Assembly: GCF_014378035.1 (NCBI RefSeq) | Contig: NZ_JACMOM010000006.1 | Coordinates: 1 to 38,402 of the forward strand | Source of the DNA: Aeromicrobium sp. | GTDB lineage: Bacteria; Actinomycetota; Actinomycetes; Propionibacteriales; Nocardioidaceae | Length of the DNA: 38,402 nt | Direction of reading: 5' to 3' | Part shown: piece after piece, positions 14,453 through 24,002 of the stretch | How the letters are laid out: each line of letters begins with the position of its first letter | Position numbering within the stretch: position 1 is the first letter of the stretch | The notes under the pieces: generated by a model | What the model saw: the letters and a program-made list of their open reading frames with translations, nothing else | The model's database searches: none | What the model was told of the DNA's origin: nothing | Made by a program: the position numbers and the translations under genes

Positions 14453-15631
14453 TCATCGGATCCAGGACAGGGCGTATGCCCCGTCGTCGGACGCCGTGCC
14501 GCCCTCGCCGAGCTCGAGCGGGCGGAAGGTGTCGACCATGACGGCGAGCTCGTCGAACGATTCGGCGCCGATGCTCGCCTCGATCGCCGAGGGCTGCGGA
14601 CCGTGGGAGTGGCCTCCCGGGTGCAGCGAGACTGACCCCTGGCCGATGCCCGAGCCCTTGCGCGCCTCGTAATCGCCGGCGACGTAGAACATGACCTCGT
14701 CGGAGTCGACGTTCGAGTGGTAGTAGGGCACCGGCACGGCGAGTGGGTGGTAGTCGACCTTGCGTGGCACGAAGTTGCAGATCACGAAGTTGCTGCCCTC
14801 GAACACCTGGTGCACCGGCGGCGGCTGGTGCACGCGGCCCGTGATGGGCTCGAAGTCGGCGACGTTGAAGGCGTACGGGTAGAGACAGCCGTCCCAGCCG
14901 ACGACGTCGAACGGGTGCTGCGGGACGACGTGGACTGTGCCGCTGAGGCCGCCCGGGCCTGACCCGCGGTGCTTGATCAGCACCTCCACGCCCGGCTCGT
15001 CACGCACCTCCGGCTCGCCGGGCCCGCGCAGGTCGCGCTCGCAGTAGGGGGAGTGCTCGAGCAGTTGTCCGTACGTGGAGAGGTAGCGCTTCGGTGGGCT
15101 GATGTGACCGTTGGCCTCGATGCAGTAGGCCCGCACGTCGCCTGAGGGCACCCACCGGTGGGTCGTCGCGCGCGGCACGATGAGGTAGTCGCCGGGGCCG
15201 AAGGCGAGGTGCCCGAACACCGTCTCCAGCGTTCCGGTCCCGGCCTCGATGAACACGCACTCGTCGCCGGTCGCGTTGCGGTACAACGGCGACGGCTCTT
15301 CGGCCACGACGTAGGAGATGCGGACGTCGGCGTTGGAAAGGACGAGTCGCCGGCTCGTCACGACGTCATGGCCCGCACCACCGTCGAACAGGTCGTGCAG
15401 CTTGAGGTGCCGCGCCAGCAACGGCTCGTTGGGAGTCGTCGCCAGGTCGGGCAGCTGCCACGAGCGCGCCGACATGATCGCCGAGGGCACACCCACGTGG
15501 TACAGCAAGGAGGAGTCCGAGGAGAATCCCTCCTCGCCCATCAGCTCCTCGCGGTAGAGCGTGCCGTCGGGCGAGCGGTGCTGGGTGTGACGCTTGGGCG
15601 GGATGTTGCCTGCGCTGCGGTAGTGGGCCAT
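14453..15631 (-). CDS. hmgA: Homogentisate 1,2-dioxygenase
   Basis: A ring-cleaving Fe(II) dioxygenase producing maleylacetoacetate. At 392 aa it is of the shorter, actinobacterial-type length. Iron ligands are visible in PYYHSNVDSDEVMFY (His and Glu) and HPGGHSHGPQP (His). Family landmarks are YEARKGSGIGQGS and the N-terminal RSAGNIPPKRH. The next enzyme, maleylacetoacetate isomerase, is absent here, and fahA follows directly. Isomerisation may be glutathione-independent or encoded elsewhere. It lies 18 nt after hpd. Confidence 0.95.
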   Translation of the reverse strand: MAHYRSAGNIPPKRHTQHRSPDGTLYREELMGEEGFSSDSSLLYHVGVPSAIMSARSWQLPDLATTPNEPLLARHLKLHDLFDGGAGHDVVTSRRLVLSNADVRISYVVAEEPSPLYRNATGDECVFIEAGTGTLETVFGHLAFGPGDYLIVPRATTHRWVPSGDVRAYCIEANGHISPPKRYLSTYGQLLEHSPYCERDLRGPGEPEVRDEPGVEVLIKHRGSGPGGLSGTVHVVPQHPFDVVGWDGCLYPYAFNVADFEPITGRVHQPPPVHQVFEGSNFVICNFVPRKVDYHPLAVPVPYYHSNVDSDEVMFYVAGDYEARKGSGIGQGSVSLHPGGHSHGPQPSAIEASIGAESFDELAVMVDTFRPLELGEGGTASDDGAYALSWIR

Positions 15632-15649
15632 CGTCAGGAGCTCCCTGCC

Positions 15650-16946
<1,297 letters not shown>

Positions 16947-16969
16947 CAATCTGCCTACCGGGAGTCGTC

Positions 16970-17467
16970 ATGGACCAGCTCGATGTCGCGATCGTCGAGG
17001 CGCTGCGTACCCACCCCCGCGTCGGCGACCTCGAGCTATCGCGCATCACCAGCGTGGCACGCGCGACGGTGCAGTCCAGGCTCACCAAGATGGAGCGGGC
17101 CGGGGTCATCACCGGGTACGGGCCCGACATCGACCTGGTCAGGGCAGGCCATCCGGTGCTCGCCTTCGTGACGCTCGAGATCGCCCAGGGCTCGCTCGAC
17201 GCCGTGTCAGCCGAGCTCGACCTGCTGCCCAACATCCTTGAGGCCTACGTCACGAGCGGGACGGCTGACGTCGTGTGCAAGATCGCGGCGACGTCGCACG
17301 AGGACCTGCAGGCGAGTCTCCTGCAGATCAGTGCCTCACCGACCGTCGTCCGGTCGACGAGCGTCATCGTGCTGTCCGAGCTGGTGCCACCGCGCGACCT
17401 CCCCATGTTGCGCAAGGGGGCCACCGACGGAGTCGGTCGTGCACCCGCCTACCGCAGCACTTCCTGA
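16970..17467 (+). CDS. Lrp/AsnC-family transcriptional regulator
   Basis: A 165-aa protein. The N-terminal winged HTH (LDVAIVEALRTHPRVGDLEL, then SRLTKMERAGVITGYG) is followed by the RAM/AsnC ligand-binding domain from about residue 62 (VLAFVTLEIA, then EAYVTSGTADVVCKI). Lrp/AsnC proteins respond to amino acids or their keto acids. It is divergent from hpd, so control of tyrosine/4-hydroxyphenylpyruvate catabolism is the natural reading. The ATG at 16970 follows GGGAG; the open frame upstream translates the operator. It converges with the CoA-transferase genes. Confidence 0.9.
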   Translation: MDQLDVAIVEALRTHPRVGDLELSRITSVARATVQSRLTKMERAGVITGYGPDIDLVRAGHPVLAFVTLEIAQGSLDAVSAELDLLPNILEAYVTSGTADVVCKIAATSHEDLQASLLQISASPTVVRSTSVIVLSELVPPRDLPMLRKGATDGVGRAPAYRSTS

Positions 17468-17490
17468 GGCGGTGTGGTTCGAGGCTACGG

Positions 17491-18135
17491 TCAGAGCGCC
17501 TGGCGTCCATCGGTGAACGGGGCGCCGGTTGCCCGGCGGATGTCGTCGAGCGTCTCCTCTGGAGCCAGCTGGCGCAGCACCAGCCCGTCGTCGCCCACGT
17601 CGAGCACGGCCCGGTCGGTGATGATGCGGTCGACGACGTGCAGGCCCGTGAGGGGCAGCGTGCACTCGGCCACGATCTTGGGGGTCCCGTCCTTCGCGAC
17701 GTGATCGGTGAGCACCACGATGCGCTTGGTGCCGGCGACGAGGTCCATCGCCCCGCCCATGCCCTTGACAAGAGCGCCGGGAACGGCCCAGTTGGCGAGA
17801 TCACCGTTGGCCGCCACCTGCAACGCGCCAAGGATCGCGATGTCGATCTTGCCGCCGCGGATCATCCCGAACGACTCGACGGAGTCGAAGAAGCTCGCGC
17901 CGGCATTGACCGTGACTGTCTGCTTGCCGGCGTTGATCAGATCGGCGTCCTCCTCGCCCTCGATCGGGAACTGGCCCATGCCGAGGATGCCGTCCCCCGA
18001 CTGCAGGGTCACGTTGATGCCCTCGGGGAGGTAGTTCGCCACGAGGGTCGGGATACCGATGCCGAGGTTGACGTAGTCGCCGTCGCGAAGCTCGTGCGCC
18101 GCGATGGCGGACATCTCCTGCCGTGTCCAGGTCAT
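17491..18135 (-). CDS. 3-oxoacid CoA-transferase subunit B
   Basis: A 214-aa beta subunit. It has the catalytic glutamate region NLGIGIPTLVANYLPEG, LQSGDGILGMG and GGKIDIAILGALQVAANGDL. It transfers CoA from succinyl-CoA to acetoacetate (SCOT) or to 3-oxoadipate; sequence inspection cannot separate these. The ATG at 18135 overlaps the stop of subunit A (ATGA 18132-18135). The neighbouring fahA releases acetoacetate, which favours SCOT. A longer open frame reaching 18885 is only a shadow across subunit A. Confidence 0.9.
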   Translation of the reverse strand: MTWTRQEMSAIAAHELRDGDYVNLGIGIPTLVANYLPEGINVTLQSGDGILGMGQFPIEGEEDADLINAGKQTVTVNAGASFFDSVESFGMIRGGKIDIAILGALQVAANGDLANWAVPGALVKGMGGAMDLVAGTKRIVVLTDHVAKDGTPKIVAECTLPLTGLHVVDRIITDRAVLDVGDDGLVLRQLAPEETLDDIRRATGAPFTDGRQAL

Positions 18136-18857
18136 GCGGAGGCTCCTTGCTTCGGGGCGGAATCTGGTCGCGGCCGCACTGTTCGCTGTTCGATGTCCTT
18201 GATCCGTTCGACCCACGGGACGACCCGGTCGACGTAGACGCCCGGTGTCATGACTCGTTCGGGATCGATGGAGTCGACGAGGTGCTCGACCTCGGCGACG
18301 GTGACCTTGCCCGAGCTGGCGACCGCCGGGTTGAAGTTGCGCGCCGCGAGCCGGTAGACGAGGTTGCCATGGGCATCGCCGGTGTGGGCATGCACGAGCG
18401 ACAGGTCGGCCACGATGCCGCGTTCCTGCACGTAGACCATCCCGTCGAACTCCGCCGTGGGCTTGCCTTCGGCGACCGCCGTGCCGACCCCGGTCTTGGT
18501 GTAGAACGCCGGGATGCCCGCCCCGCCGGCACGAAGGCGTTCTGCCAGGGTGCCCTGCGGGTTGAACTCGACCTCGAGCACGCCGTCGAGGTACTGCTGG
18601 GCGAAGAGCTTGTTCTCCCCGACGTACGAGGAGATGACCTTGCGGACCTGCTTGTTCTCCAGCAGCAGGCCAAGCCCCTTGCCGTCGACCCCCATGTTGT
18701 TCGACACGACCACGAGCTCGGTGACACCGGAGTCGCGTACCGCTTCGATGAGGTCCGTCGGGATGCCGCTCAGCCCGAAGCCGCCCACCGCTATCAGCAT
18801 CCCGTCGGTGAGAAGTCCGTCGAGGGCCTCGGCCGCGGTGCTGGCAGTGATGGTCAT
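18132..18857 (-). CDS. 3-oxoacid CoA-transferase subunit A
   Basis: A 241-aa alpha subunit. The N-terminal GMLIAVGGFGLSGIPTDLIE holds the GGFGL-x-G-x-P signature, followed by VVSNNMGVDGKGLG and the GIPAFYTKTGVGT segment. With subunit B it forms an A2B2 CoA-transferase. GGAAGGACACC precedes the ATG. It is divergent from an IclR-family regulator across 168 nt holding two related palindromes, so that regulator may control it. Acetoacetate from tyrosine breakdown is the likely acceptor (inference). Confidence 0.92.
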   Translation of the reverse strand: MTITASTAAEALDGLLTDGMLIAVGGFGLSGIPTDLIEAVRDSGVTELVVVSNNMGVDGKGLGLLLENKQVRKVISSYVGENKLFAQQYLDGVLEVEFNPQGTLAERLRAGGAGIPAFYTKTGVGTAVAEGKPTAEFDGMVYVQERGIVADLSLVHAHTGDAHGNLVYRLAARNFNPAVASSGKVTVAEVEHLVDSIDPERVMTPGVYVDRVVPWVERIKDIEQRTVRPRPDSAPKQGASA

Positions 18858-18879
18858 GGTGTCCTTCCATCGGGTGTTC

Positions 18880-18890
18880 GTCCACCGGAC
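18880..18890. promoter_or_regulatory. Palindrome GTCCACCGGAC near the CoA-transferase start
   Basis: GTCC-ACC-GGAC shares the half site CGTCCAC with the larger palindrome at 18996-19012 in the same divergent region. It is a candidate second IclR site. Confidence 0.4.
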
Positions 18891-18995
18891 ACGTCGCGTT
18901 CGGTGCTCTGAGTCAACCCGCGACGGCGACCGGGGTCAACCATTCGTCATCCCTCGGTGGGGGACTGCTCGTGCGACGGACGCAGCCGGCACATT

Positions 18996-19012
18996 CGTCC
19001 ACCCAGTGGACG
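18996..19012. promoter_or_regulatory. Palindromic operator at the iclR-type gene promoter
   Basis: CGTCCAC-CCA-GTGGACG is a perfect 7-3-7 palindrome. It sits just upstream of the -10-like TACGCT (19014-19019) that precedes the ATG at 19026 by 6 nt. Binding there would block the regulator's own promoter and anything transcribed with it. Confidence 0.65.
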
Positions 19013-19025
19013 GTACGCTCGGGCC

Positions 19026-19787
19026 ATGCAGGAGACCAGGCCGCACGTGGTCACACGGGTAGGCGCCCTGCTGCGCGCCGTCGGTGCGTGCGAGCCGGGC
19101 GGCGGGTCGACGACGCAGCTTGCTTCCCTCGCCGGTCTGGCCCGGCCCACGACGCACCGCCTGCTGATGTCGCTCGCCGAGCAGGGCATGGTCGACCGTT
19201 CGGCTACCAGCGGGCGCTGGTGGCTCGGCCCCGAGCTCTACCTCCTGGGCAACGCGGCGGCGGCGCGCTATGACATCACGGGTCAGGCGCGCGACATCGT
19301 GCACTCGCTTGCCCGCGAGACCGGGGAGAGCACCTTCCTGTCTGCCAGGCGGGGAGATGAGTCGGTCTGCCTCCTGCGCGAGGACGGAAGCTTCCCGCTG
19401 CGCTCGCACGTCCTGCACGAGGGCATCAGGTTCCCGCTCGGGGTCGCCTCGGCTGGACTCGTGATGCTTGCGCACCTCGACGACCGCGAGGTCGACTCCT
19501 ACCTCGCGCGGGTCGACCTCGGGCCGCGCTGGGGCGAGGCCCATGCGGAGGCCGGTCTTCGTGAACGCATTGCGGCGACACGACTGACCGGCTGGGCGGT
19601 CAATCCCGCGCTGCTCGTCGAAGGCAGCTGGGGCATGGGTGCAGCGGTCTTCGACGCTGATGGCAGGCCGGCGTGGGCACTCAGCCTGACGGGTGTCGAG
19701 ACACGATTCCGTCCGGAGCGCCATGATGAGCTGGGTGCCTTGCTGCTTGACCAGGCGCACCGGCTGACGCAGAGGCTGAGCCGGTGA
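19026..19787 (+). CDS. IclR-family transcriptional regulator
   Basis: A 253-aa protein. The winged HTH at about residues 10-70 includes TTQLASLAGLARPTTHRLLM, and the IclR effector domain runs from about 80 on (GESTFLSARRGDESVCLL, IRFPLGVASAGLVMLAHL). No Shine-Dalgarno is present, but TACGCT lies 6 nt upstream, so the message is probably leaderless. Downstream genes follow in the same direction at 40 and 36 nt, so it probably governs the alcohol dehydrogenase and E1 genes, and perhaps the divergent CoA-transferase. The effector is unknown. Confidence 0.9.
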   Translation: MQETRPHVVTRVGALLRAVGACEPGGGSTTQLASLAGLARPTTHRLLMSLAEQGMVDRSATSGRWWLGPELYLLGNAAAARYDITGQARDIVHSLARETGESTFLSARRGDESVCLLREDGSFPLRSHVLHEGIRFPLGVASAGLVMLAHLDDREVDSYLARVDLGPRWGEAHAEAGLRERIAATRLTGWAVNPALLVEGSWGMGAAVFDADGRPAWALSLTGVETRFRPERHDELGALLLDQAHRLTQRLSR

Positions 19788-19827
19788 GTGGCGGCAGACC
19801 CACACACGATCGGGAGAGGACGACACC

Positions 19828-20868
19828 ATGCATGCGGTGATCTACGAGAGGTTCGGCGAGATGCCCGAGGTCGCCGAGGTGCGCGACCCCGTGTGCACCG
19901 ACGACGGAGTCGTCATCGAGGTCGGTGCCACCGGCTTGTGCCGCAGCGACTGGCACGGCTGGATGGGGCACGATCCGGGCATACGTCTGCCGCACGTGCC
20001 GGGTCACGAGTTCGCCGGAACGATCGTCGCCACCGGAGCAGAGGTGTCGTCGTGGCACGTCGGTGACCGGGTCACGACACCGTTCGTGTGCGCCTGCGGC
20101 ACGTGCGCGACCTGCCTGCGGGGTGACCAGCAGGTCTGCGAGCGACAGCTGCAGCCAGGCTTCACGGGGTGGGGATCGTTCGCCGAGCTCGTCTCGATCG
20201 AGCGTGCCGACGTCAATCTGGTGCATGTCCCCGACGAGATGGAGCTCGATGTCGCCGCAAGTCTCGGCTGTCGCTTTGCGACCGCCTACCGTGCCGTGGT
20301 CCAGCTCGGGGAGGTCGGTGAGGGCGACTGGGTGGCGGTGCACGGCTGCGGGGGAGTAGGCCTGTCTGCGGTCATGGTCGCGGCGGCACGAGGCGCCCGG
20401 GTCATTGCCGTCGACGTCGCGCGCTCGTCCCTCGACCTGGCCTTGTCGTTCGGTGCGGAGGTGGCACTCGACGCCTCGACGACCGATGTCGTGCAGGCCA
20501 TCGTCGAGGTCACCTCAGGTGGTGCAGACGTCTCGATCGACGCGCTCGGCAGCACCACCACCATGCTGGGCTCCTTGCGCTGCCTGCGTCGGCGCGGGAG
20601 GCACCTGCAGGTCGGGCTGCTCGCGGGCGACGACGACCAGCCGCGGGTGCCGATGGACCTGGTCACCGGCTCCGAGCTGATCATCCTGGGCAGCCACGGA
20701 ATGGCCGCACACAGCTATCCGCAGATGATGGCCGAGGTCTCTGGCGGCATGCTCCGGCCCGAGCTGCTGGTGCGCGACCACATCACCCTCGACGAGGCAC
20801 CACAGCGTCTGGCCCGGTTGGGGGAGCCCGGCGCCGGCGCCGGTGGTGTCACGATCATCCGACCTTGA
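19828..20868 (+). CDS. Zinc-dependent alcohol dehydrogenase, MDR family
   Basis: A 346-aa medium-chain dehydrogenase/reductase. Catalytic zinc ligands are C38 (GLCRSDWHG) and H60-E61 (GHEFAG). Structural zinc cysteines are C90, C93, C96 and C104. The nucleotide loop GCGGVGLSAVMVA is followed by an acidic residue (VIAVD), pointing to NAD(H). GAGAGGA precedes the ATG. It sits between an IclR regulator and a 2-oxoacid dehydrogenase E1, so oxidation of an alcohol or diol feeding that enzyme is plausible. The substrate cannot be read from the sequence. Confidence 0.9.
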   Translation: MHAVIYERFGEMPEVAEVRDPVCTDDGVVIEVGATGLCRSDWHGWMGHDPGIRLPHVPGHEFAGTIVATGAEVSSWHVGDRVTTPFVCACGTCATCLRGDQQVCERQLQPGFTGWGSFAELVSIERADVNLVHVPDEMELDVAASLGCRFATAYRAVVQLGEVGEGDWVAVHGCGGVGLSAVMVAAARGARVIAVDVARSSLDLALSFGAEVALDASTTDVVQAIVEVTSGGADVSIDALGSTTTMLGSLRCLRRRGRHLQVGLLAGDDDQPRVPMDLVTGSELIILGSHGMAAHSYPQMMAEVSGGMLRPELLVRDHITLDEAPQRLARLGEPGAGAGGVTIIRP

Positions 20869-20904
20869 CGGTCACCCCCACCCGGGCTCTGACAAGGTGG
20901 GCTG

Positions 20905-23118
20905 ATGGAGACGGTCGATGAGCACCTCGTCCGCAGGTTGTCCGCCTGGAGTCGCGACGCCGACGAGGTCGAGGGCATGGCCGACCCAGCCGCCGCCGAC
21001 GTCGAGCCGGCGAGCCTCGTTGCCCTCTTCGAGGCACAGGTCCAGAGCCGTCACCTCGACCTCGCGGCCCGATGGCTGCAGGCACGAGGCGAGGGTTTCT
21101 ACACGATCGGGTCGGCGGGGCACGAGAGCAATGCCGCGGTAGCGATGGCGCTGCGTCCGACCGATCCGGCACTCCTGCACTACCGCTCCGGCGGCTTCTA
21201 CGCCGCCCGGGCCCAGCAGGTTGCGGGGACGACGCCGATCCTCGACGTCCTTCGCAGCCTGGCGACGTCGACCGACGACCCCATCTCCGGCGGCCGGCAC
21301 AAGGTGTTCGGCAACCGGGAGCTCTCGATCATCCCGCAGACCTCGACCATCGGGTCGCACCTCCCGCGGGCGTTCGGCCTCGGGTTCTCCCTCGGGCGTG
21401 CGGCGGCGGCCGGAGTGGTCACGCCGTGGCCCGACGACGCCATCGTGGTCACCAGCTTCGGCGACGCCTCGGCCAACCACTCGACCACTGTCGGCGCCCT
21501 CAACGCCGCGGCCTACTGCACCTATCAGGGTGTCGCGGTGCCGGTGCTCTTCGTGTGCGAGGACAACGGCATCGGCATCAGCACCCGAACTCCGGCCGGC
21601 TGGGCCGCCCGATCACTGTCGGGCCTTCCCGGCATCGACTACGTGTCGGCCGACGGCACCTGCCCCGCCGAGGCGATGCTGCGCGCGACGGCCGCCGCAG
21701 AGTCGGTGCGCACGACCCGCCGTCCCACCGTGCTGCACCTGCGCACGGTGCGCTTCATGGGCCACGCCGGGTCCGATGCCGAGCTGGCCTACCGGTCGCG
21801 GGCAGACATCGTCCGCGACTACGAGCTCGACCCGTTGCTCGCGACGGCGGCCACCCTCGTGCACTCGGGGACGTCGACCGCCGCCGAGCTCCTCGAGAGC
21901 TACGAGGACATGCGTGGGCGCGTCATGTCGGAGGCAGCATCGATGGTGGGCACGAGACGGCTCGCGAGTGCGGACGACGTGATGGCGCCGCTCACCGCGA
22001 CCCGTCCGGCGAGGGTGAGGGAGGCTGCCGGACGTTCAGCCGTCGACAGGCAGGCGGTGTTCAACGGCCGTTTGCCCGAGGAGGAGGGACCGATCAACCT
22101 CTCTGCCACGATCAACGCGACTCTCACCGATGTGATGGCCGCCTGGCCCACGGCCACGGTGTTCGGCGAGGACGTCGCCGTGAAGGGCGGCGTCTACGGC
22201 GTCACGCGGGGGTTGCGCAAGAAGTTCGGCGCGCCGCGCGTCTTCGACACCCTGCTCGACGAGCAGACCATCCTCGGCACCGCACTGGGTTCCGCGCTGG
22301 CCGGCTTCCTGCCGATCCCCGAGATTCAGTACCTCGCCTACCTGCACAACGCCGAGGATCAGCTGCGGGGGGAGGCTGCTTCGTTGGCGTTCTTCTCTGG
22401 CTCGCAGTACGCCAACGGGATGGTCGTGCGGGTGGCCGGCCTCGCCTACCAGAAGGGCTTCGGCGGACACTTCCACAACGACAACTCCGTCGCGGTGCTG
22501 CGCGACATCCCGGGCCTGGTGCTGGCGGTGCCCAGCCATCCTGCCGAGGTGCCCGGGCTGCTGCGCACCTGTGTGGCGCTCGCCGCTGAAGAAGGGCGCG
22601 TGTGCGTGTTCCTCGAACCCATCGCGCTCTACCACCAGAAGGACCTGCTCGACGGAGACGGTGAGTGGCTGGCGTCCTACCGTCCGCCGCAGCAGCATGA
22701 CTCCGACGTGTTCGGACAGGTGTCGGTGCACGGCTCTGGCACCGACCTGCTGATCGTGACGTTCGGCAACGGCGTACGCATGAGCCTGCGCGCGGCCGCG
22801 CGGCTGCGTGAGGAGGGCATCGGCATCGGCTGCACAGTGCTCGACCTGCGCTGGCTGGCTCCGCTCCCCGAGGCCGACCTCGTCGCCGTGGCGTCGCGGT
22901 TCGAACGGGTGCTGGTGGTCGATGAGACGCGGCGCAGCGGCGGGGTCGGCGAGGCCGTCATTGCGGTGTTAACTGATCACTCGCACGGTGGCGAGGTGCG
23001 GCGGGTGAGCAGCAAGGACAGCTTCATCCCGCTGGGCCCTGCGTCCGCCCACGTGCTGCTGTCTGACGACGACATCGTCGACGCCGCGACCTCGCTGGCG
23101 GGGGTCGCACCGAGCTGA
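20905..23118 (+). CDS. TPP-dependent 2-oxoacid dehydrogenase E1, alpha and beta fused
   Basis: A 737-aa single chain. The alpha half (about 1-375) holds the thiamine-diphosphate motif, VVTSFGDASANHST to CEDNGIGIST. The beta half (about 400-737) has GEDVAVKGGVYGVTRGL, the transketolase-like pyrimidine domain and the C-terminal LDLRWLAPLP. Bacterial BCKDH/acetoin-type E1 is usually two genes (pdhA/bkdA and pdhB/bkdB). No lipoyl E2 or E3 gene lies nearby, so it must share an E2 encoded elsewhere. AAGG precedes the ATG; the gap to the alcohol dehydrogenase is 36 nt. Branched-chain 2-oxoacid or acetoin-like substrates are possible. Confidence 0.88.
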   Translation: METVDEHLVRRLSAWSRDADEVEGMADPAAADVEPASLVALFEAQVQSRHLDLAARWLQARGEGFYTIGSAGHESNAAVAMALRPTDPALLHYRSGGFYAARAQQVAGTTPILDVLRSLATSTDDPISGGRHKVFGNRELSIIPQTSTIGSHLPRAFGLGFSLGRAAAAGVVTPWPDDAIVVTSFGDASANHSTTVGALNAAAYCTYQGVAVPVLFVCEDNGIGISTRTPAGWAARSLSGLPGIDYVSADGTCPAEAMLRATAAAESVRTTRRPTVLHLRTVRFMGHAGSDAELAYRSRADIVRDYELDPLLATAATLVHSGTSTAAELLESYEDMRGRVMSEAASMVGTRRLASADDVMAPLTATRPARVREAAGRSAVDRQAVFNGRLPEEEGPINLSATINATLTDVMAAWPTATVFGEDVAVKGGVYGVTRGLRKKFGAPRVFDTLLDEQTILGTALGSALAGFLPIPEIQYLAYLHNAEDQLRGEAASLAFFSGSQYANGMVVRVAGLAYQKGFGGHFHNDNSVAVLRDIPGLVLAVPSHPAEVPGLLRTCVALAAEEGRVCVFLEPIALYHQKDLLDGDGEWLASYRPPQQHDSDVFGQVSVHGSGTDLLIVTFGNGVRMSLRAAARLREEGIGIGCTVLDLRWLAPLPEADLVAVASRFERVLVVDETRRSGGVGEAVIAVLTDHSHGGEVRRVSSKDSFIPLGPASAHVLLSDDDIVDAATSLAGVAPS

Positions 23119-23123
23119 CCGGG

Positions 23124-23309
23124 TCAGCCCTCGTGGGCGGGCTGCGTCTCCGGCTCGACCACGGGAGCGGTACCGGGACCGGGATCACCGCCGGGCAGCA
23201 CCTCTGGGAAAGCCGGATCGGGAAGGTCGGGCGCTGCGGGACTGTCCGGCTCGTCCTCGCCGGGCACGACACCGGGATCCTGTGCCGGTTCGGGGGGTGC
23301 GACGGTCAT
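23124..23309 (-). CDS. Small acidic proline-rich protein
   Basis: A 61-aa low-complexity protein, rich in Pro, Glu, Asp and Gly, starting MTVAPPEPAQDPGVVPGEDE. It has no cysteine, hydrophobic segment or known domain. I chose ATG 23309 because AGGAGGACCCG stands directly before it; the longer form to 23363 has no such site. The strong ribosome-binding site is the main reason to accept it as a gene. It is convergent with, and 5 nt from, the E1 gene. Confidence 0.5.
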   Translation of the reverse strand: MTVAPPEPAQDPGVVPGEDEPDSPAAPDLPDPAFPEVLPGGDPGPGTAPVVEPETQPAHEG

Positions 23310-23381
23310 CGGGTCCTCCTGATTGCTGGGTAATGAAACAGTACCCGCGGATCGCCCGATCAACCGCCGCGTTCCTGCCGG

Positions 23382-23504
23382 TCAACCCTGACGGGCCTTG
23401 AGGCGAGGGTTGGTCTTGTTGATGATGAACGTGCGACCGCGGCGGCGCACGACCTGCGAGCCGGGCTGACCCTTGAGCGAGCGAAGCGAGTTGCGAACCT
23501 TCAT
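23382..23504 (-). CDS. rpmJ: Ribosomal protein bL36, cysteine-free (C-) paralog
   Basis: A 40-aa protein: [19 protein letters not shown], then [21 protein letters not shown]. This is the L36 paralog that lacks the zinc-binding Cys/His set of the main form (like E. coli YkgO). Such copies replace the zinc-containing protein when zinc is scarce and free the metal. A Zur-box-like palindrome lies 37 nt upstream of the ATG. The residues are unmistakable even though the gene is too small for many gene callers. Confidence 0.92.
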   Translation of the reverse strand: MKVRNSLRSLKGQPGSQVVRRRGRTFIINKTNPRLKARQG

Positions 23505-23540
23505 GATCGTCCTTCCGTGTGCGGGAAAATCCCACACACA

Positions 23541-23555
23541 TGACAACGATTGTCA
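23541..23555. promoter_or_regulatory. Zur-box-like palindrome upstream of rpmJ
   Basis: TGACAA-CGA-TTGTCA is a perfect 6-3-6 palindrome, close in form to the TGAAAAT..ATTTTCA family of actinobacterial Zur sites. Its position 37-51 nt before the ATG of a cysteine-free L36 gene is where a zinc repressor should bind. It also lies just beyond the 3' end of arfB. Confidence 0.7.
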
Positions 23556-23563
23556 GATGACTG

Positions 23564-23974
23564 CTATTCCCACGAGCCGGTGCGGCCCTGCTTGAGGCTG
23601 CTCCGGCGCTTCTTGGCGTCGATGCGGCGCTGTACCGATCCGCGGCTCGGGCGGGTGGCCCTGCGGGGCTTCGGCGGGATGATCGCGTGCGACACCAGAT
23701 CTTCGAGACGCACGCGCGCGGCCTCACGGTTGCGGTGCTGCGAGCGGTACTGCGACGACACCACCACGATCGTCCCGTCGACCATCCGGTTGCTCAGCCG
23801 CTGGGCGACGAGCTCCTTCTGGGTCGGGGAGAGCGCGGTGGTGTCGGTGAGCGACCAGATCAGCTCGACGCGTGTGTCGGTCGTGTTGACGTGCTGGCCG
23901 CCCGCGCCGGAGGAGCGGGAGAACCGCCAGGTCATCTCGCTCTCGGGCAGGGACAGGCGTCCGTCACGACTCAT
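23564..23974 (-). CDS. arfB: Alternative ribosome-rescue factor / peptidyl-tRNA hydrolase ArfB
   Basis: A 136-aa protein. The GGQ motif in FSRSSGAGGQHVNTTDTRVE (GGQ at 25-27) hydrolyses peptidyl-tRNA on stalled ribosomes. The C-terminal tail is basic (PRRATRPSRGSVQRR, DAKKRRSSLKQGR), as needed to sit in the empty mRNA channel. The short length, without a codon-recognition domain, separates it from RF1/RF2. I chose ATG 23974; the frame extends to 24028 only because it runs through the inverted repeat there. Confidence 0.92.
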   Translation of the reverse strand: MSRDGRLSLPESEMTWRFSRSSGAGGQHVNTTDTRVELIWSLTDTTALSPTQKELVAQRLSNRMVDGTIVVVSSQYRSQHRNREAARVRLEDLVSHAIIPPKPRRATRPSRGSVQRRIDAKKRRSSLKQGRTGSWE

Positions 23975-24002
23975 CGTCCGCAAGTATGCGGTACTCCCCC
24001 CC

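Noticed and set aside
17491-18885. 464-codon open frame covering both CoA-transferase genes
   Set aside because: Only its 3' part (from 18135) encodes subunit B. The rest is an out-of-frame reading of subunit A, which has its own clear frame and ATGA junction.
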